A DNA stretch of 64,000 nt from Paenarthrobacter sp. A20 (GCF_024168825.1 NZ_JALJWH010000001.1:372001-436000); one strand, 5' to 3'. Positions 8,896-17,867 are shown, counted from the first letter of the stretch. Notes: generated by a model from the sequence alone, not told the origin. Numbers and translations: made by a program.

Positions 8896-8954
8896 GTTTT
8901 TGTACAGTTAATGCCGCTAAGACGGCCCTATAAGGTCATTAGCTGTACAAAAAC
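8896..8954. repeat. 59-bp palindrome after panD, related to the 68-bp family
   Basis: GTTTTTGTACAGTTAATG and CATTAGCTGTACAAAAAC form 18-nt arms with one mismatch around a 23-nt loop. The inner CAGTTAATGCCG resembles the inner arm of the 27468 copy (CAGTTGATGCCG), while the outer ends differ. It may act as the panD terminator. Confidence 0.6.
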
Positions 8955-9014
8955 TCCAGTGTCCGCATGCCGGAACTCTGGCGAGAAAACGCTTACTCGC
9001 GTGGCAGCGTTGGC

Positions 9015-9020
9015 TAGGCT
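9015..9020 (+). promoter_or_regulatory. -10 element (TAGGCT) of the AEC transporter transcript
   Basis: TAGGCT ends seven bases before a GTG at 9028. The same hexamer and spacing precede the leaderless starts at 16113 and 56386, so transcription probably begins at the GTG. Confidence 0.5.
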
Positions 9021-9027
9021 GGTGTTC

Positions 9028-9063
9028 GTGATCCTACGAGACCCCACCCGCACGCTGTCATGA
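9028..9063 (+). CDS. Putative leaderless 11-residue upstream ORF
   Basis: GTG at 9028 opens an ORF of 11 codons (MILRDPTRTLS) whose TGA at 9061-9063 overlaps the ATG of the AEC transporter (ATGA). The GTG sits exactly where transcription should start after the TAGGCT at 9015, and the transporter itself has no visible Shine-Dalgarno. This suggests translation coupled through termination and restart. The peptide has no recognisable function. Confidence 0.4.
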   Translation: MILRDPTRTLS

Positions 9064-9986
9064 TTGGCGTCCTGTCGGGGTTCTTCGTTGTCTGGGCCAT
9101 CATCCTGGTGGGCATGTTCGTGGGGCGTCGGGAGATCCTCGGCGAGAACGCCCGATCCGTCCTGAGCTCTCTAACCTTTTTCGTAGCAAGCCCGGCGCTC
9201 CTGTTCGAGACGTTGAGCAAGGCCAAGCTGCACGATGTCTTCGCAGCGCCTCTCCTGGTCACCGCGGTGGGCGCCATCATCACCGGCCTTTTGTTCTTCC
9301 TGATCGTGAAGTTTTGGCTGAAGCGCGCCATGCCGGAAGCCCTCATGTCGTCCATGAGCTCGTCCCTGGCCAACTCCGCGAACCTCGGTATCCCCATTGC
9401 CGTGTTTGTGCTGGGCGATGCGAGCTATGTGGCGCCGCTGCTGATCTTCCAACTGGCCTTCTTCACACCCATGTACCTGATGGCCCTCGATGCCAGCACC
9501 AGCACACACCGCACCACTCCACTGCGCTTCCTGCTGATGATCGTGAAGAATCCCATGATCGTGGGCTCGGCACTCGGCCTGCTGGTGGCCGGTACCGGAT
9601 TCCAGGTGCCAACGCTGATCCTGGAGCCCATCCACCTGATCGGCGGAGCGGCGATTCCGGCCATGCTGATGGCTTTCGGCATGAGCCTCAATGGATCCAA
9701 GCCGCTGCAGAAATCCGCTGGACGCAGGGTGGATACGTTGCTGGCGAGCGGCTTTAAACTGGTTGTGCACCCGTTGATCGCCTACCTGTTCGCCCGTTTT
9801 GCCTTGGGCATGGACGGGCATGCGCTGTTCGCCGTGGTGGTCACGTCCGCGCTGCCGACGGCCCAGAATGTGTTCGTTGCGGCCAACCGGTACCAGGCAG
9901 GAATCACCGTGGCCAAGGACACCGTGCTGATAACCACTATCGTGGCCGTGCCTGCAATGATCGCCGTGGCGCTGCTGCTCGCGTAG
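9060..9986 (+). CDS. AEC-family (auxin efflux carrier) membrane transporter
   Basis: A 308-residue integral membrane protein with about ten hydrophobic segments in two five-helix halves, the layout of the AEC/bile-acid-sodium-symporter superfamily. Family-like segments include SPALLFETL, NSANLGIPIAVF and, in the second half, ALPTAQNVFVAANRY. Bacterial members export or exchange organic acids such as malate; the substrate here is unknown. No in-frame start exists upstream because a TAG closes the frame at 9015-9017, so ATG 9060 is the only choice, and it lacks its own ribosome site. It converges on the GH15 gene, leaving only 23 bp between the stops. Confidence 0.85.
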   Translation: MIGVLSGFFVVWAIILVGMFVGRREILGENARSVLSSLTFFVASPALLFETLSKAKLHDVFAAPLLVTAVGAIITGLLFFLIVKFWLKRAMPEALMSSMSSSLANSANLGIPIAVFVLGDASYVAPLLIFQLAFFTPMYLMALDASTSTHRTTPLRFLLMIVKNPMIVGSALGLLVAGTGFQVPTLILEPIHLIGGAAIPAMLMAFGMSLNGSKPLQKSAGRRVDTLLASGFKLVVHPLIAYLFARFALGMDGHALFAVVVTSALPTAQNVFVAANRYQAGITVAKDTVLITTIVAVPAMIAVALLLA

Positions 9987-10009
9987 CGCTGCCTTACCCA
10001 AGGAGGGGT

Positions 10010-12646
10010 TTACTCCACGTCTGCGCTGGCCAGGTAATGGTCCAGGAGTTGCGCACAGCGTATGAAGCCCAGGTGCGAGTAAGCCTGCGGATGGTTGCCC
10101 AGGTGCGTTTCCGTTCCGGGATCGTACTCTTCCGGCAGGAGGCCTGTGGGGCCAAACAGTGCCACCAACTGGTTGAACAGCTCCAGGGCATCGTCCAGGC
10201 GGCCAACAGCGAGGTATGCCTCGATCAGCCAGGTGGTGCAGATGTGGAAGCCGCCCTCCAAACCCGGCAGGCCGTCGTCGTACCTGTAACGGAAAACCGT
10301 GGGCCCCACCCGCAACTCGCGCTCAACGGCAGTAACGGTGTCCAGGAACCGCTGGTCCTGGGCGTCCAACAGGCCGGACAAACCGATATGCAGGACCGCG
10401 GCGTCAAGGTCCGGGCTGTCGTAGGCAACGCTGTAGGAAGCGGCGGACTCGTCCCACCCCTCCCGGAGAACTTCCTCCCGGATGGTTTGGGCATTGGGCG
10501 CCCAGTCCGCATGCGCCACCCGCCCATGCAGGGCCGCAGTCCGGAGGGCACGATCCAGCGTCACCCAACACATGACCTTGGTGTACACGTGGTGCCGCGG
10601 CGGTCGGCGGGCTTCCCAGATCCCGTGGTCCGGCTCATGCCAGCGGGCAAGCACGGCGTGAGCCATCTGCTCCATGAGGTACCAGTGTTCGTCCGGCAAA
10701 AAGCCGCGCCGCTCCGCAAGATCGTGGATGAGCTCGGCGATTGGCCCAAACACGTCCAACTGCACTTGGTGGTCCGCGGCGTTGCCGATCCGCACCGGGC
10801 GCGATCCTGCATAACCTGGCAGGCTCTCCACGATGGCTTCAGTGGACAGCGGTGACCCTGTCACCGAATACAAGGGGTGCAGCCATTCGGGCCCGGGAGC
10901 GTTCTCCAGGATGCGCCCCAGCCAGCTGAGGAAACCGTCAGCTTCTTCCGTGGATCCCAAAGACACCAACGAGTTCACCGTCATGGACCCGTCCCGGAGC
11001 CAGCAATACCGGTAGTCCCAGTTCCTTGTTCCGCCGATGCCCTCGGGCAGGGACGTGGTGGGCGCGGCCAGTACCGCGCCCGTGGGCTCGTGGACGAGCG
11101 ACTTGAGCACCAGCGCCGAGCGCCGCACCAGCGACGTTTTGATGGTTGGCAGTTGCAAGGCCTTGACCCACTCCCGCGATACCTGCCCGACGGCGGCACG
11201 CCGCTGGGGTTCGCCGGTCGGGTCCGGGGGTGGCGGTTCAGTGTCACCGCAGCGCAGATTCAGGACCACGGGCCCGGACTGAAGGGCGACCTGAGCTGTC
11301 GCCGTCGCATACTTTCCGTCGCTGGTGATGGTGAAATCAACGCCCGGCGCCGAAAGAATGATCGGATCCGAGGTGCCGATGATGTGGACCTCATCGCCGC
11401 GGATCTCCATATTGAAAGGAGCATTGGCGTAGTCGGGCCGTGGTGCGAACACGACGCGCGCATCACCCGTCCCGGACAGGACGCGAACCAGGCTGGTGAT
11501 GCCCTCCGGTGCGGGCTCCAGATAATCGGTCACCGTGACATCGGCCCAGCGGGTTTCGACGATCATGGTGTTATCCACGTAGCGCTGCGCCAGCACCTGC
11601 GAGGGCTTCACCGGCTCAATACTGAAGTGGCCGGCGGGGTCGCCGCCCAGGATGTGCGCAAACAGGGATCCGGAATCGGGCAAAGGGTGGCTCATCCAGC
11701 AGACCTTGGCATCCGGAGTGAGCAGCGCCGTGGAACTTCCGTTGCCGATCATCGAATGCCGTTCCAGTCCTACTGCGTCCTCGCCGAACAGCCACGCCCG
11801 CCGTAGTTCGAACAACAAAGCCAGCACACGCGCAAAGGACTCCGGGTCCGGAATGGTGTGTGCCGCCGTCGTATCCCCCGCGCCGACATGCAACCCAAGG
11901 TCCGGGCCGCGCAGGGTGGCGAGCGCCTTTTCATCACTCTCGGCGTCTCCCGCGTACAGCGCAGCGCTGACCCCAAGCCTTGACCGGAGCTGTTCCAGGG
12001 CTTGTCCCTTGGCTGGTTCTTCGACGGTCAGGTCCAGGACCGTTCCGTCAATGATGAAGTACAGACCAAACTCGATGGCGATCTTCTGCGAAGCGAAAAT
12101 CACCCGGTCCACTACTTCAGGGGTCGCCGGCCGGGTATGCACCGCGACGCCCACTGGTTTGCGGACAATGCTGATGCCTTTTTCGAACCCGACGGCTTCC
12201 GTCAGGGCGGTGGCCGCCTGCTGGAGCAGTTGTTCCGTGGCAAGCGAGAGCGTGTAGGCGTAGCCCATGTCGAACTCAACCCCGTGGGACCCCACCAAGT
12301 GCACCTCGGCCGGCAGCCGCGACACTGCGGCCAGATCCCTGAGGGACCGCCCGGAAATGATGGCGGTGTGGGTGTTGGGTAGGGCGGCGAGCGCCCGGAG
12401 GGCAACGGCGGCACTGTCCAGGGGCAAGGTCTCTGTGGAAACGCCCTCCGCCGAACACAGGGTGCCCCCATAGTTGCAGGCCACCAACAAACCAGGGACC
12501 CGGGCGAGGACCCTGAGCTCCGCGAACAACTGCGGGGAGATGCCATTCTCCGCGTCGGACTGGAGCACTGTCCGGAGCAGGCCAAGCGGGAGCGACTTCA
12601 TCAGCAGCGCGGAATCGGCGACTGATTGGTTCAAATGCGTAGGCAT
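10010..12646 (-). CDS. Degenerate trehalose-phosphatase domain fused to a GH15 glycoside hydrolase
   Basis: An 878-residue fusion. Residues ~50-280 have the HAD fold of trehalose-6-phosphate phosphatases: SGR (98-100), GSHGVEF (119-125), an RK pair (162-163) and GDAESDE (233-239). However, the nucleophile motif, normally D-x-D-G-T, reads NYGGT at 58-62, so both aspartates are missing and phosphatase activity is unlikely. Residues ~290-878 form a GH15 trehalase/glucoamylase-like hydrolase with WDYRYCWLRD (543-552), a WLIEAY segment and LLPEEYDPGTE (836-846), which includes likely catalytic glutamates. The enzyme may hydrolyse trehalose or another alpha-glucoside, with the dead domain as a sugar-phosphate sensor (inference). 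It is cytoplasmic, as no signal peptide is visible. AAGGA precedes the ATG. Confidence 0.85.
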   Translation of the reverse strand: MPTHLNQSVADSALLMKSLPLGLLRTVLQSDAENGISPQLFAELRVLARVPGLLVACNYGGTLCSAEGVSTETLPLDSAAVALRALAALPNTHTAIISGRSLRDLAAVSRLPAEVHLVGSHGVEFDMGYAYTLSLATEQLLQQAATALTEAVGFEKGISIVRKPVGVAVHTRPATPEVVDRVIFASQKIAIEFGLYFIIDGTVLDLTVEEPAKGQALEQLRSRLGVSAALYAGDAESDEKALATLRGPDLGLHVGAGDTTAAHTIPDPESFARVLALLFELRRAWLFGEDAVGLERHSMIGNGSSTALLTPDAKVCWMSHPLPDSGSLFAHILGGDPAGHFSIEPVKPSQVLAQRYVDNTMIVETRWADVTVTDYLEPAPEGITSLVRVLSGTGDARVVFAPRPDYANAPFNMEIRGDEVHIIGTSDPIILSAPGVDFTITSDGKYATATAQVALQSGPVVLNLRCGDTEPPPPDPTGEPQRRAAVGQVSREWVKALQLPTIKTSLVRRSALVLKSLVHEPTGAVLAAPTTSLPEGIGGTRNWDYRYCWLRDGSMTVNSLVSLGSTEEADGFLSWLGRILENAPGPEWLHPLYSVTGSPLSTEAIVESLPGYAGSRPVRIGNAADHQVQLDVFGPIAELIHDLAERRGFLPDEHWYLMEQMAHAVLARWHEPDHGIWEARRPPRHHVYTKVMCWVTLDRALRTAALHGRVAHADWAPNAQTIREEVLREGWDESAASYSVAYDSPDLDAAVLHIGLSGLLDAQDQRFLDTVTAVERELRVGPTVFRYRYDDGLPGLEGGFHICTTWLIEAYLAVGRLDDALELFNQLVALFGPTGLLPEEYDPGTETHLGNHPQAYSHLGFIRCAQLLDHYLASADVE

Positions 12647-12752
12647 GGCGAATCCTTCCGAAGCGGATAGCTACAGTCTCCGCCCGGACGGTTTCGCTTG
12701 ACTACCTAGTAGATTGCAAATGCGTAAAGCTATTCCTTGGATTTATGCAGGG

Positions 12753-13742
12753 TTACGCAGGAACCAGTCCTGCGACCTCGGCCACGAGCTCCACGGACCG
12801 CAGGCGTTCTTCGGTTCCGATGCTCTGGTGCGCCACGATCAGCTCGTCGGCATCGGCGAACGCCGCGAACTCATCAAGGTAGTCACGCACCACGTCCTTG
12901 GTTCCTACAGCGGAGAACTTCATCATCTGGGCGATGTGCTGGCCTTGCGGCGAGTCGAGAACCATGTCGGCCTCGTCATCGGTGAACTCGCGTCCGCCGC
13001 CGAAGAACAGGGACACCCGGGCGCGCTTCACGGCGAGGTGGATGGCTTGTGCCTCGGCATTGGAGTCCGCCGCTGTGACGTTCACGCCCGCGATGACGTG
13101 CGGCTGGGACAACTGCTCGGACGGCTTGAATTCGCGTCGGTAGACCGCAACAGCGTCCTGCAGGGCAGCAGGAGCGAAGTGTGAAGCAAACGCGTAGGGA
13201 AGGCCCAACTGGGCGGCCAGCTGCGCACCGAACAGCGAGGAGCCCAGGATGTACAGCGGCACGTTGGTGCCCTTGCCCGGCGTCGCTTCAACGCCTTGGA
13301 TGCGCGTGGGACCAGTGAGGTATCCCTGAAGTTCCAGGACGTCCTGCGGGAACCTGTCCGAGGACGTGTGGTCGCGACGCAAGGCGCGCATGGTGTTCTG
13401 GTCACTGCCGGGCGCGCGTCCCAGCCCGAGGTCGATTCGTCCCGGGTGCAGGGTCTCGAGTGTGCCGAATTGCTCCGCGATGGTCAGAGGCGAGTGGTTG
13501 GGCAGCATGACGCCACCTGCCCCGAGGCGGATGGTGTTGGTGTGCGCGGCGACGTGCGCAATCAGCACGCTGGTAGCCGAGGAGGCAATGGCGGACATGT
13601 TGTGGTGCTCCGCATACCAAACGCGGCGGTAGCCCAGCTCTTCAGCCTTCTGCGCCATCGCGACGCTGCCCGCGAGGCTGTCCGCTACCGTCTGGCCCTT
13701 GCCGATTGTTGCCAGGTCGAGGATGGAAAGAGGAACAGTCAC
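12753..13742 (-). CDS. Luciferase-like FMN-dependent monooxygenase
   Basis: A 329-residue member of the bacterial luciferase-like (LLM) flavin monooxygenases, of the single-component type with [12 protein letters not shown] at the N-terminus and YAEHHN around residue 44. These enzymes bind reduced FMN in a TIM barrel. [28 protein letters not shown] and [17 protein letters not shown] follow in the order of the family. I chose GTG 13742, with AAAGG seven bases upstream; a longer frame from 13817 adds 25 residues with no conserved character. The substrate is unknown. It is divergent from the amino-acid binding lipoprotein gene at 14024. Confidence 0.85.
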   Translation of the reverse strand: MTVPLSILDLATIGKGQTVADSLAGSVAMAQKAEELGYRRVWYAEHHNMSAIASSATSVLIAHVAAHTNTIRLGAGGVMLPNHSPLTIAEQFGTLETLHPGRIDLGLGRAPGSDQNTMRALRRDHTSSDRFPQDVLELQGYLTGPTRIQGVEATPGKGTNVPLYILGSSLFGAQLAAQLGLPYAFASHFAPAALQDAVAVYRREFKPSEQLSQPHVIAGVNVTAADSNAEAQAIHLAVKRARVSLFFGGGREFTDDEADMVLDSPQGQHIAQMMKFSAVGTKDVVRDYLDEFAAFADADELIVAHQSIGTEERLRSVELVAEVAGLVPA

Positions 13743-14023
13743 GGGGAGGCCTTTCGGTACGTTTGCGGTGCCCGCACTGTTGGTTGCCGGGCACTCTAGC
13801 GACAACGACGGCGGCACCCGGCTTATTTCTGTGAGTTGCGTCGCGCTCGGTTTTCCGAAGGTCCCGGGGCAGTTTTGTGACCCCGTTGTACGCCCGATTA
13901 ACCGCCGTGAACCCCTGTATCCCAGCGTTTCAGGGGGCTTTGACCTGTATCAGCGGGCTGCCGGATAGTTGCAGCCACAAGTACGCATCAGACTTCCCGA
14001 TTCGGGCAATCCAAGGAGAACAA

Positions 14024-15022
14024 ATGGCACGTTTCGCAGCCAAATCCGGCGTGACCGCGGCGCTGGCCGCTACCGCCCTGTTGGGGCTCGCGGCCTGCTC
14101 CGATCCTGGGGCGACAGCGGCAAGCAACGCGTCCGCTCCACAAGGGTCGGCAAGCGCGAACGCCTCATCAAGCACCAAGGAATTCAACCTGACCCCGCAG
14201 CAGGACCGCATCAAGGTGAGCGTGGACTCCGCGGCGGCCGCACTGGTTCCGGACGCCATCAAGGCCGACGGCAAGCTCACAGTGGTCACCACCGGCGGCA
14301 CTCCCCCGCTGAGCACCTTCGCTACGGATAACAAGACCCTCATCGGCAGCGAAGTGGATATTGCCTATGCTGTGGGCGAGAGCCTGGGACTGCAGGTCGA
14401 GGTGCTGCCGGTGGCGTGGGCTGACTGGCCGTTGGGCGTCGAATCAGGCAAGTACGAGGCCGTCCTGTCCAACGTGACAGTCACCGAAGCACGCAAGGAG
14501 AAGTTCGACTTCGCCACGTACCGCAACGACCTCCTGGGTTTCTACGCCAAGACGGACTCGGACATTTCAAGCATCAAGGAAGCGAAGGACGTGGCCGGCA
14601 AACGCATCATCGTCGGCTCGGGCACCAACCAGGAAGCCATCCTGGTGCGCTGGGACGAGGAGAACAAGAAGAACGGCTTGAAGCCGGTTGAGTTCCAGTA
14701 TTACGACGACGACTCCGCCTCCCAGCTCGCCCTCCAGTCAGGCCGCGCGGACCTCACGTTCGGGCCAAACGCTTCGGCCGCTTACAAGGCGGCCAAGGAC
14801 GGCAAGACCAAGGAGGTGGGCACGCTGGAAGGTGGCTGGCCGCTGAAGGCCGAGATCGCGTTCACCACCCAGAAGGGCAACGGCTTGGCCGTGGCCGCCC
14901 AGGCTGCGCTCAATACCCTGATCAAGGACGGCAACTACGGAAAGATCCTGGACCGTTGGGGTCTCTCTTCCGAGGCCATCCCCGCGTCCGAACTGAACCC
15001 GGCAGGCCTGCCCAAAAAGTAG
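14024..15022 (+). CDS. Orphan amino-acid ABC transporter substrate-binding lipoprotein
   Basis: A 332-residue extracellular solute-binding protein of family 3. The N-terminus is a lipoprotein signal with lipobox LAAC followed by a Ser/Ala-rich linker. The mature domain shows GKLTVVTTGGTPPLS, IGSEVDIAYAVGESLGL and the C-terminal NYGKILDRWGL. It is clearly paralogous to the binding protein at 22371-23372 but has no permease or ATPase beside it, so it may share the transporter at 23381-25272. The start ATG 14024 follows AAGGAG; an in-frame ATG at 13877 lies before unconvincing sequence. A 68-bp palindrome follows the stop by 9 bp. Confidence 0.88.
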   Translation: MARFAAKSGVTAALAATALLGLAACSDPGATAASNASAPQGSASANASSSTKEFNLTPQQDRIKVSVDSAAAALVPDAIKADGKLTVVTTGGTPPLSTFATDNKTLIGSEVDIAYAVGESLGLQVEVLPVAWADWPLGVESGKYEAVLSNVTVTEARKEKFDFATYRNDLLGFYAKTDSDISSIKEAKDVAGKRIIVGSGTNQEAILVRWDEENKKNGLKPVEFQYYDDDSASQLALQSGRADLTFGPNASAAYKAAKDGKTKEVGTLEGGWPLKAEIAFTTQKGNGLAVAAQAALNTLIKDGNYGKILDRWGLSSEAIPASELNPAGLPKK

Positions 15023-15031
15023 GAACCGCTG

Positions 15032-15099
15032 ACCCGACTGAGTAGCAGCAGATGCCCTTTTGAAACCTCAGGAGGGCATCTGCTGCGACCTACTTGGGT
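15032..15099. repeat. 68-bp palindromic element, copy 2 (terminator-like)
   Basis: Outer arms ACCCGACTGAGT and ACCTACTTGGGT enclose an inner AGCAGATGCCC / GGGCATCTGCT stem and a TTTTGA centre. It lies between convergent genes (stops at 15022 and 15104). The inner arms differ from copies 1 and 3 but remain paired, i.e. the changes are compensatory. Confidence 0.8.
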
Positions 15100-15103
15100 G
15101 CGG

Positions 15104-16033
15104 TTAGAAGTGGGCGGGGTCCGTGTTGGCCCCGCAGAGGATCACTGCCACGGTTTCGCCCGCCCGTGGAGTGTAGGCGCCGGACAGCAACGCCGCGTAC
15201 GCTGCGGCAGCACCGTGTTCCACGACGATCCGGTGCTTCTCCCAGAGGGCACGGCGTGCCTGGACGATGTCCTCATCCGTGACCAGCACGCTCTGGACAC
15301 CCGTGCGGCTGGCGACTCCGAAGCCAATCTCGCCGATCCGGCGGGCGCCGAGGGAATCGGCCGCGATCCCGGAGACCGCCACATCCACTGGTTCGCCTTG
15401 GGCCAGCGCGGTGTGCAGGGTGGGAACCGTTTCCGGTTCGACGCCCACAACACGCGCCCTGCCCTCTGCCGCCGCCGCGATGCCGCCCATCAGGCCGCCG
15501 CCGCCAACAGCAACGAGGATGGTGTCGACGTCGGGCAGTTCATCCAGCAGCTCAAGCCCTACCCCGCCGGCGCCCGCCACGATCTCCGGCTGGTCGTAGG
15601 CGTGGCAGTAGACCGCGCCCTTCTCCTCGGCGAACCGTACTGCGGCCGCGTAGGCCTCGGCGTACTCGGCGCCACCCTGGACCACGGTGGCACCAATGGC
15701 GTAGAGCTTATGGACCTTGTTTGCCGGGGCAGACTCGGGAACAAAGACGGTGGCGGGGACTCCCAGCTTGGCTGCGGCATAGGCGTTGGCCAGGCCCGCG
15801 TTGCCACCGGAAGCCACCACGACGCCGACTGCCGGGTCCAGCTCGCCGTTTTCCTTCGCTGTGAGCAGGCGGTTGAACGCGCCACGGGCTTTGAAAGAGC
15901 CTGTGTGCTGCATGTATTCGCATTTGAACCACAGGTGGTAGGGCTCCTGGTCGCCGCTCTCGGCAAGGGGCGTATGGCGGACCCAACCCGCTGTCCGTGA
16001 GTACGCTGCTTCTACTTCTTCGCGTGTGACCAT
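15104..16033 (-). CDS. PLP-dependent threonine/serine dehydratase-like protein
   Basis: A 309-residue fold-type II PLP enzyme. SFKARGA around residues 46-52 contains the Schiff-base lysine, SGGNAG the substrate loop, and VAVGGGGLMGG the phosphate-binding glycine loop. Such enzymes deaminate threonine or serine to the 2-oxoacid and ammonia. There is no C-terminal ACT regulatory domain, so it is a catabolic-type or broad-substrate dehydratase rather than biosynthetic IlvA. The start ATG 16033 is preceded by an AAAGG-like site. It converges on the binding-protein gene, with a palindrome between them. Confidence 0.85.
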   Translation of the reverse strand: MVTREEVEAAYSRTAGWVRHTPLAESGDQEPYHLWFKCEYMQHTGSFKARGAFNRLLTAKENGELDPAVGVVVASGGNAGLANAYAAAKLGVPATVFVPESAPANKVHKLYAIGATVVQGGAEYAEAYAAAVRFAEEKGAVYCHAYDQPEIVAGAGGVGLELLDELPDVDTILVAVGGGGLMGGIAAAAEGRARVVGVEPETVPTLHTALAQGEPVDVAVSGIAADSLGARRIGEIGFGVASRTGVQSVLVTDEDIVQARRALWEKHRIVVEHGAAAAYAALLSGAYTPRAGETVAVILCGANTDPAHF

Positions 16034-16100
16034 CGTGGCTGCACCTTTCCGTCCGTTTCATCCTATGGTTTGCGAAGACGTCCTGACCGACTGTGCAGCA

Positions 16101-16106
16101 TAGGCT
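16101..16106 (+). promoter_or_regulatory. -10 element of a leaderless transcript (GNAT gene)
   Basis: TAGGCT followed by six bases and the ATG at 16113. No ribosome site is visible, consistent with transcription starting at the A of the ATG. Confidence 0.5.
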
Positions 16107-16112
16107 GGATCC

Positions 16113-16562
16113 ATGCCTGCCGATTTTGCCCTCCGCCCTGCCGTTGCCTCCGACGCTGCCTGGATCGCGGAACTCAGGGCCGTGGTGATGCGCCCTGACC
16201 TGGAACGGTTGCAGCGGTTCGATCCCGTCCGTGTCCGCGAGCGCTTCCTGAACGGTTTCCAGCCGGAGTACACGTACATCATCCATACCGACGGCGTGGA
16301 TGCCGGTGTCATTGCCGTTCGTCCCGAGCCGGACGCGCGGTGGATTGAGCACTTCTACGTTGCCCCGACCCATCAAGGCAGGGGCCTGGGCGGTGCCGTG
16401 CTCCGACACGTCTTGGCGGGTTCCGTTGACGAACGCCCGTTCCGTTTGAACGTGCTTCAAGGCAGCGCCGCCCGCCACTTGTATGAGCGGCATGGCTTTG
16501 TGCTGGAGTCCGAGGGCCCGATCGATGTGTTCATGGTGGCCCCAAACCCCAGCGCCTCCTGA
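16113..16562 (+). CDS. GNAT-family N-acetyltransferase
   Basis: A 149-residue acetyltransferase of the GNAT fold. The acetyl-CoA pyrophosphate loop is QGRGLGGAVL in FYVAPTHQGRGLG near residue 92, with the later RHLYERHGFVLESEG strand-helix typical of the family. The substrate is unknown. Transcription is probably leaderless (TAGGCT, then six bases, then ATG). It is a single gene on the plus strand between the divergent dehydratase and the FG-GAP protein. Confidence 0.85.
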   Translation: MPADFALRPAVASDAAWIAELRAVVMRPDLERLQRFDPVRVRERFLNGFQPEYTYIIHTDGVDAGVIAVRPEPDARWIEHFYVAPTHQGRGLGGAVLRHVLAGSVDERPFRLNVLQGSAARHLYERHGFVLESEGPIDVFMVAPNPSAS

Positions 16563-16626
16563 CTGCCAGCCGCCTGTGCGGTAACGTCAGCACAAACATC
16601 AATGCCGGCTTCCGGGGGGGAACATC

Positions 16627-17829
16627 ATGGGGAACGTTCGAGCGCGCACCAAGCGGTTTTCAACGCTTTCAGCAATGGCCCTGGCGGCCGGGCTCTTGGC
16701 TACCGGCGCACCGCCAGCCACTGCGGACAACCAACCAACGCCCATCATCGACGGCGCCGCGTACGTGGGTGCCGAACTGCGCCGACAGTACGACTACAGC
16801 TATTGGGGCTGCAGGGATGCGGACGGCTCGGGCGACGCCATTACTTTGGAGTGGTTGCGCGACGGCGAGGCGCTCCCCGAGGAACGGCAAGGGGAAACCT
16901 TGCGGATCCTCCCGGAGGACCAGGGCAGCCGCATTTCGATGCGGGTGCACCCTCTGACACCGGGGAGCCAGGGCTGCCCCACCGGCACGCAACTGAGCGC
17001 GGAGTCCCTGCCCATCAAGGCATCCAGCCGGGCGATGGGCTGGACCGGACGGGGCAACTTTGAACCGCTCGCCCGGACCAACGACGGCCGGCTCATCCTG
17101 TACCCGCGGACATATACCTATTACAAGGGCGCCTGCGAGGGACCCTGTCCTGCGTACTGGGGTTCGTGGGACGAGCCCCAGCAGGTAGGCCAAGGGTGGA
17201 ACGTCTTCAATATCGTCTTCTCCCCCGGAGACTTCGACGGGGACGGCTTCAATGATCTCCTCGGCAGGGACGCGGCGGGCAACCTGTTCCTCTACCCCGG
17301 CGACGGCGAGGGCGGCTGGCTCGAACGCGAGCAAGTTGGCCAGGGCTGGAACGTCTTCAACACCATTGTCGGTCCGGGCGACTTCAACGGCGACGGCACC
17401 AACGATGTGCTGGCACGCGACGCCGCGGGCGGACTTTTCCTTTACCCCGGCGACGGCGAGGGCGGCTGGCTCGACCCGGAGCAGGTGGGCTGGGGCTGGC
17501 AGGTCATGAACAAGATCATCACCGGTGGCGACATGAACGCCGACGGTGCCGTGGATATTTTCGGACGCGACCAGCATGGCGATCTGCACCAGTACCCCTC
17601 CGACGGCGAGGGTGGCTGGGAGGAGCCTGCACACGTCGGCGTCGGGTGGGCGGCGTTCACCGACGTGGCCGGGCTCGGCAGTTCCGGCCACTCGAAATAC
17701 AACGAGCTCTCTGCCGTTGACGCCAACGGCAACCTTCTCAGTTACATCACCGGCGCATCAAACACGGCGCTGTACGGCCCTTACGGGCCTATCGGCCGGG
17801 GTTGGAACGTCTTCAAGGAACTGCTCTAA
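16627..17829 (+). CDS. Secreted FG-GAP/VCBS repeat protein
   Basis: A 400-residue secreted protein. A signal peptide (basic MGNVRARTKR, hydrophobic core, cleavage probably near ATA-DN at residue 34) precedes an Ig-like segment (~35-130) and then three to four beta-propeller-like repeats from ~135. Each repeat has VGQGWNVFN, a calcium-loop signature such as DFDGDGFND, and LYPGDGEGGWL; the repeats at ~195-245 and ~245-295 are nearly identical. FG-GAP proteins often mediate adhesion or lie beside secreted enzymes, but no catalytic domain is seen here. A hairpin follows the stop. Confidence 0.82.
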   Translation: MGNVRARTKRFSTLSAMALAAGLLATGAPPATADNQPTPIIDGAAYVGAELRRQYDYSYWGCRDADGSGDAITLEWLRDGEALPEERQGETLRILPEDQGSRISMRVHPLTPGSQGCPTGTQLSAESLPIKASSRAMGWTGRGNFEPLARTNDGRLILYPRTYTYYKGACEGPCPAYWGSWDEPQQVGQGWNVFNIVFSPGDFDGDGFNDLLGRDAAGNLFLYPGDGEGGWLEREQVGQGWNVFNTIVGPGDFNGDGTNDVLARDAAGGLFLYPGDGEGGWLDPEQVGWGWQVMNKIITGGDMNADGAVDIFGRDQHGDLHQYPSDGEGGWEEPAHVGVGWAAFTDVAGLGSSGHSKYNELSAVDANGNLLSYITGASNTALYGPYGPIGRGWNVFKELL

Positions 17830-17844
17830 AGCGGTTGCCCCAAC

Positions 17845-17867
17845 ACCGTCAGCTGCAGGCTGACGGT
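17845..17867. terminator. Hairpin between convergent genes
   Basis: ACCGTCAGC and GCTGACGGT pair perfectly across a 5-nt loop (17845-17867). A second GC-rich hairpin, CGACGGCGG / CCGCCGTCG, lies at 17885-17913. Neither has a long T tract. Confidence 0.5.

Noticed and set aside
13743..13817. Longer start of the luciferase-like monooxygenase
   Set aside because: The added 25 residues are unlike the family N-terminus; GTG 13742 has an AAAGG site at seven bases.
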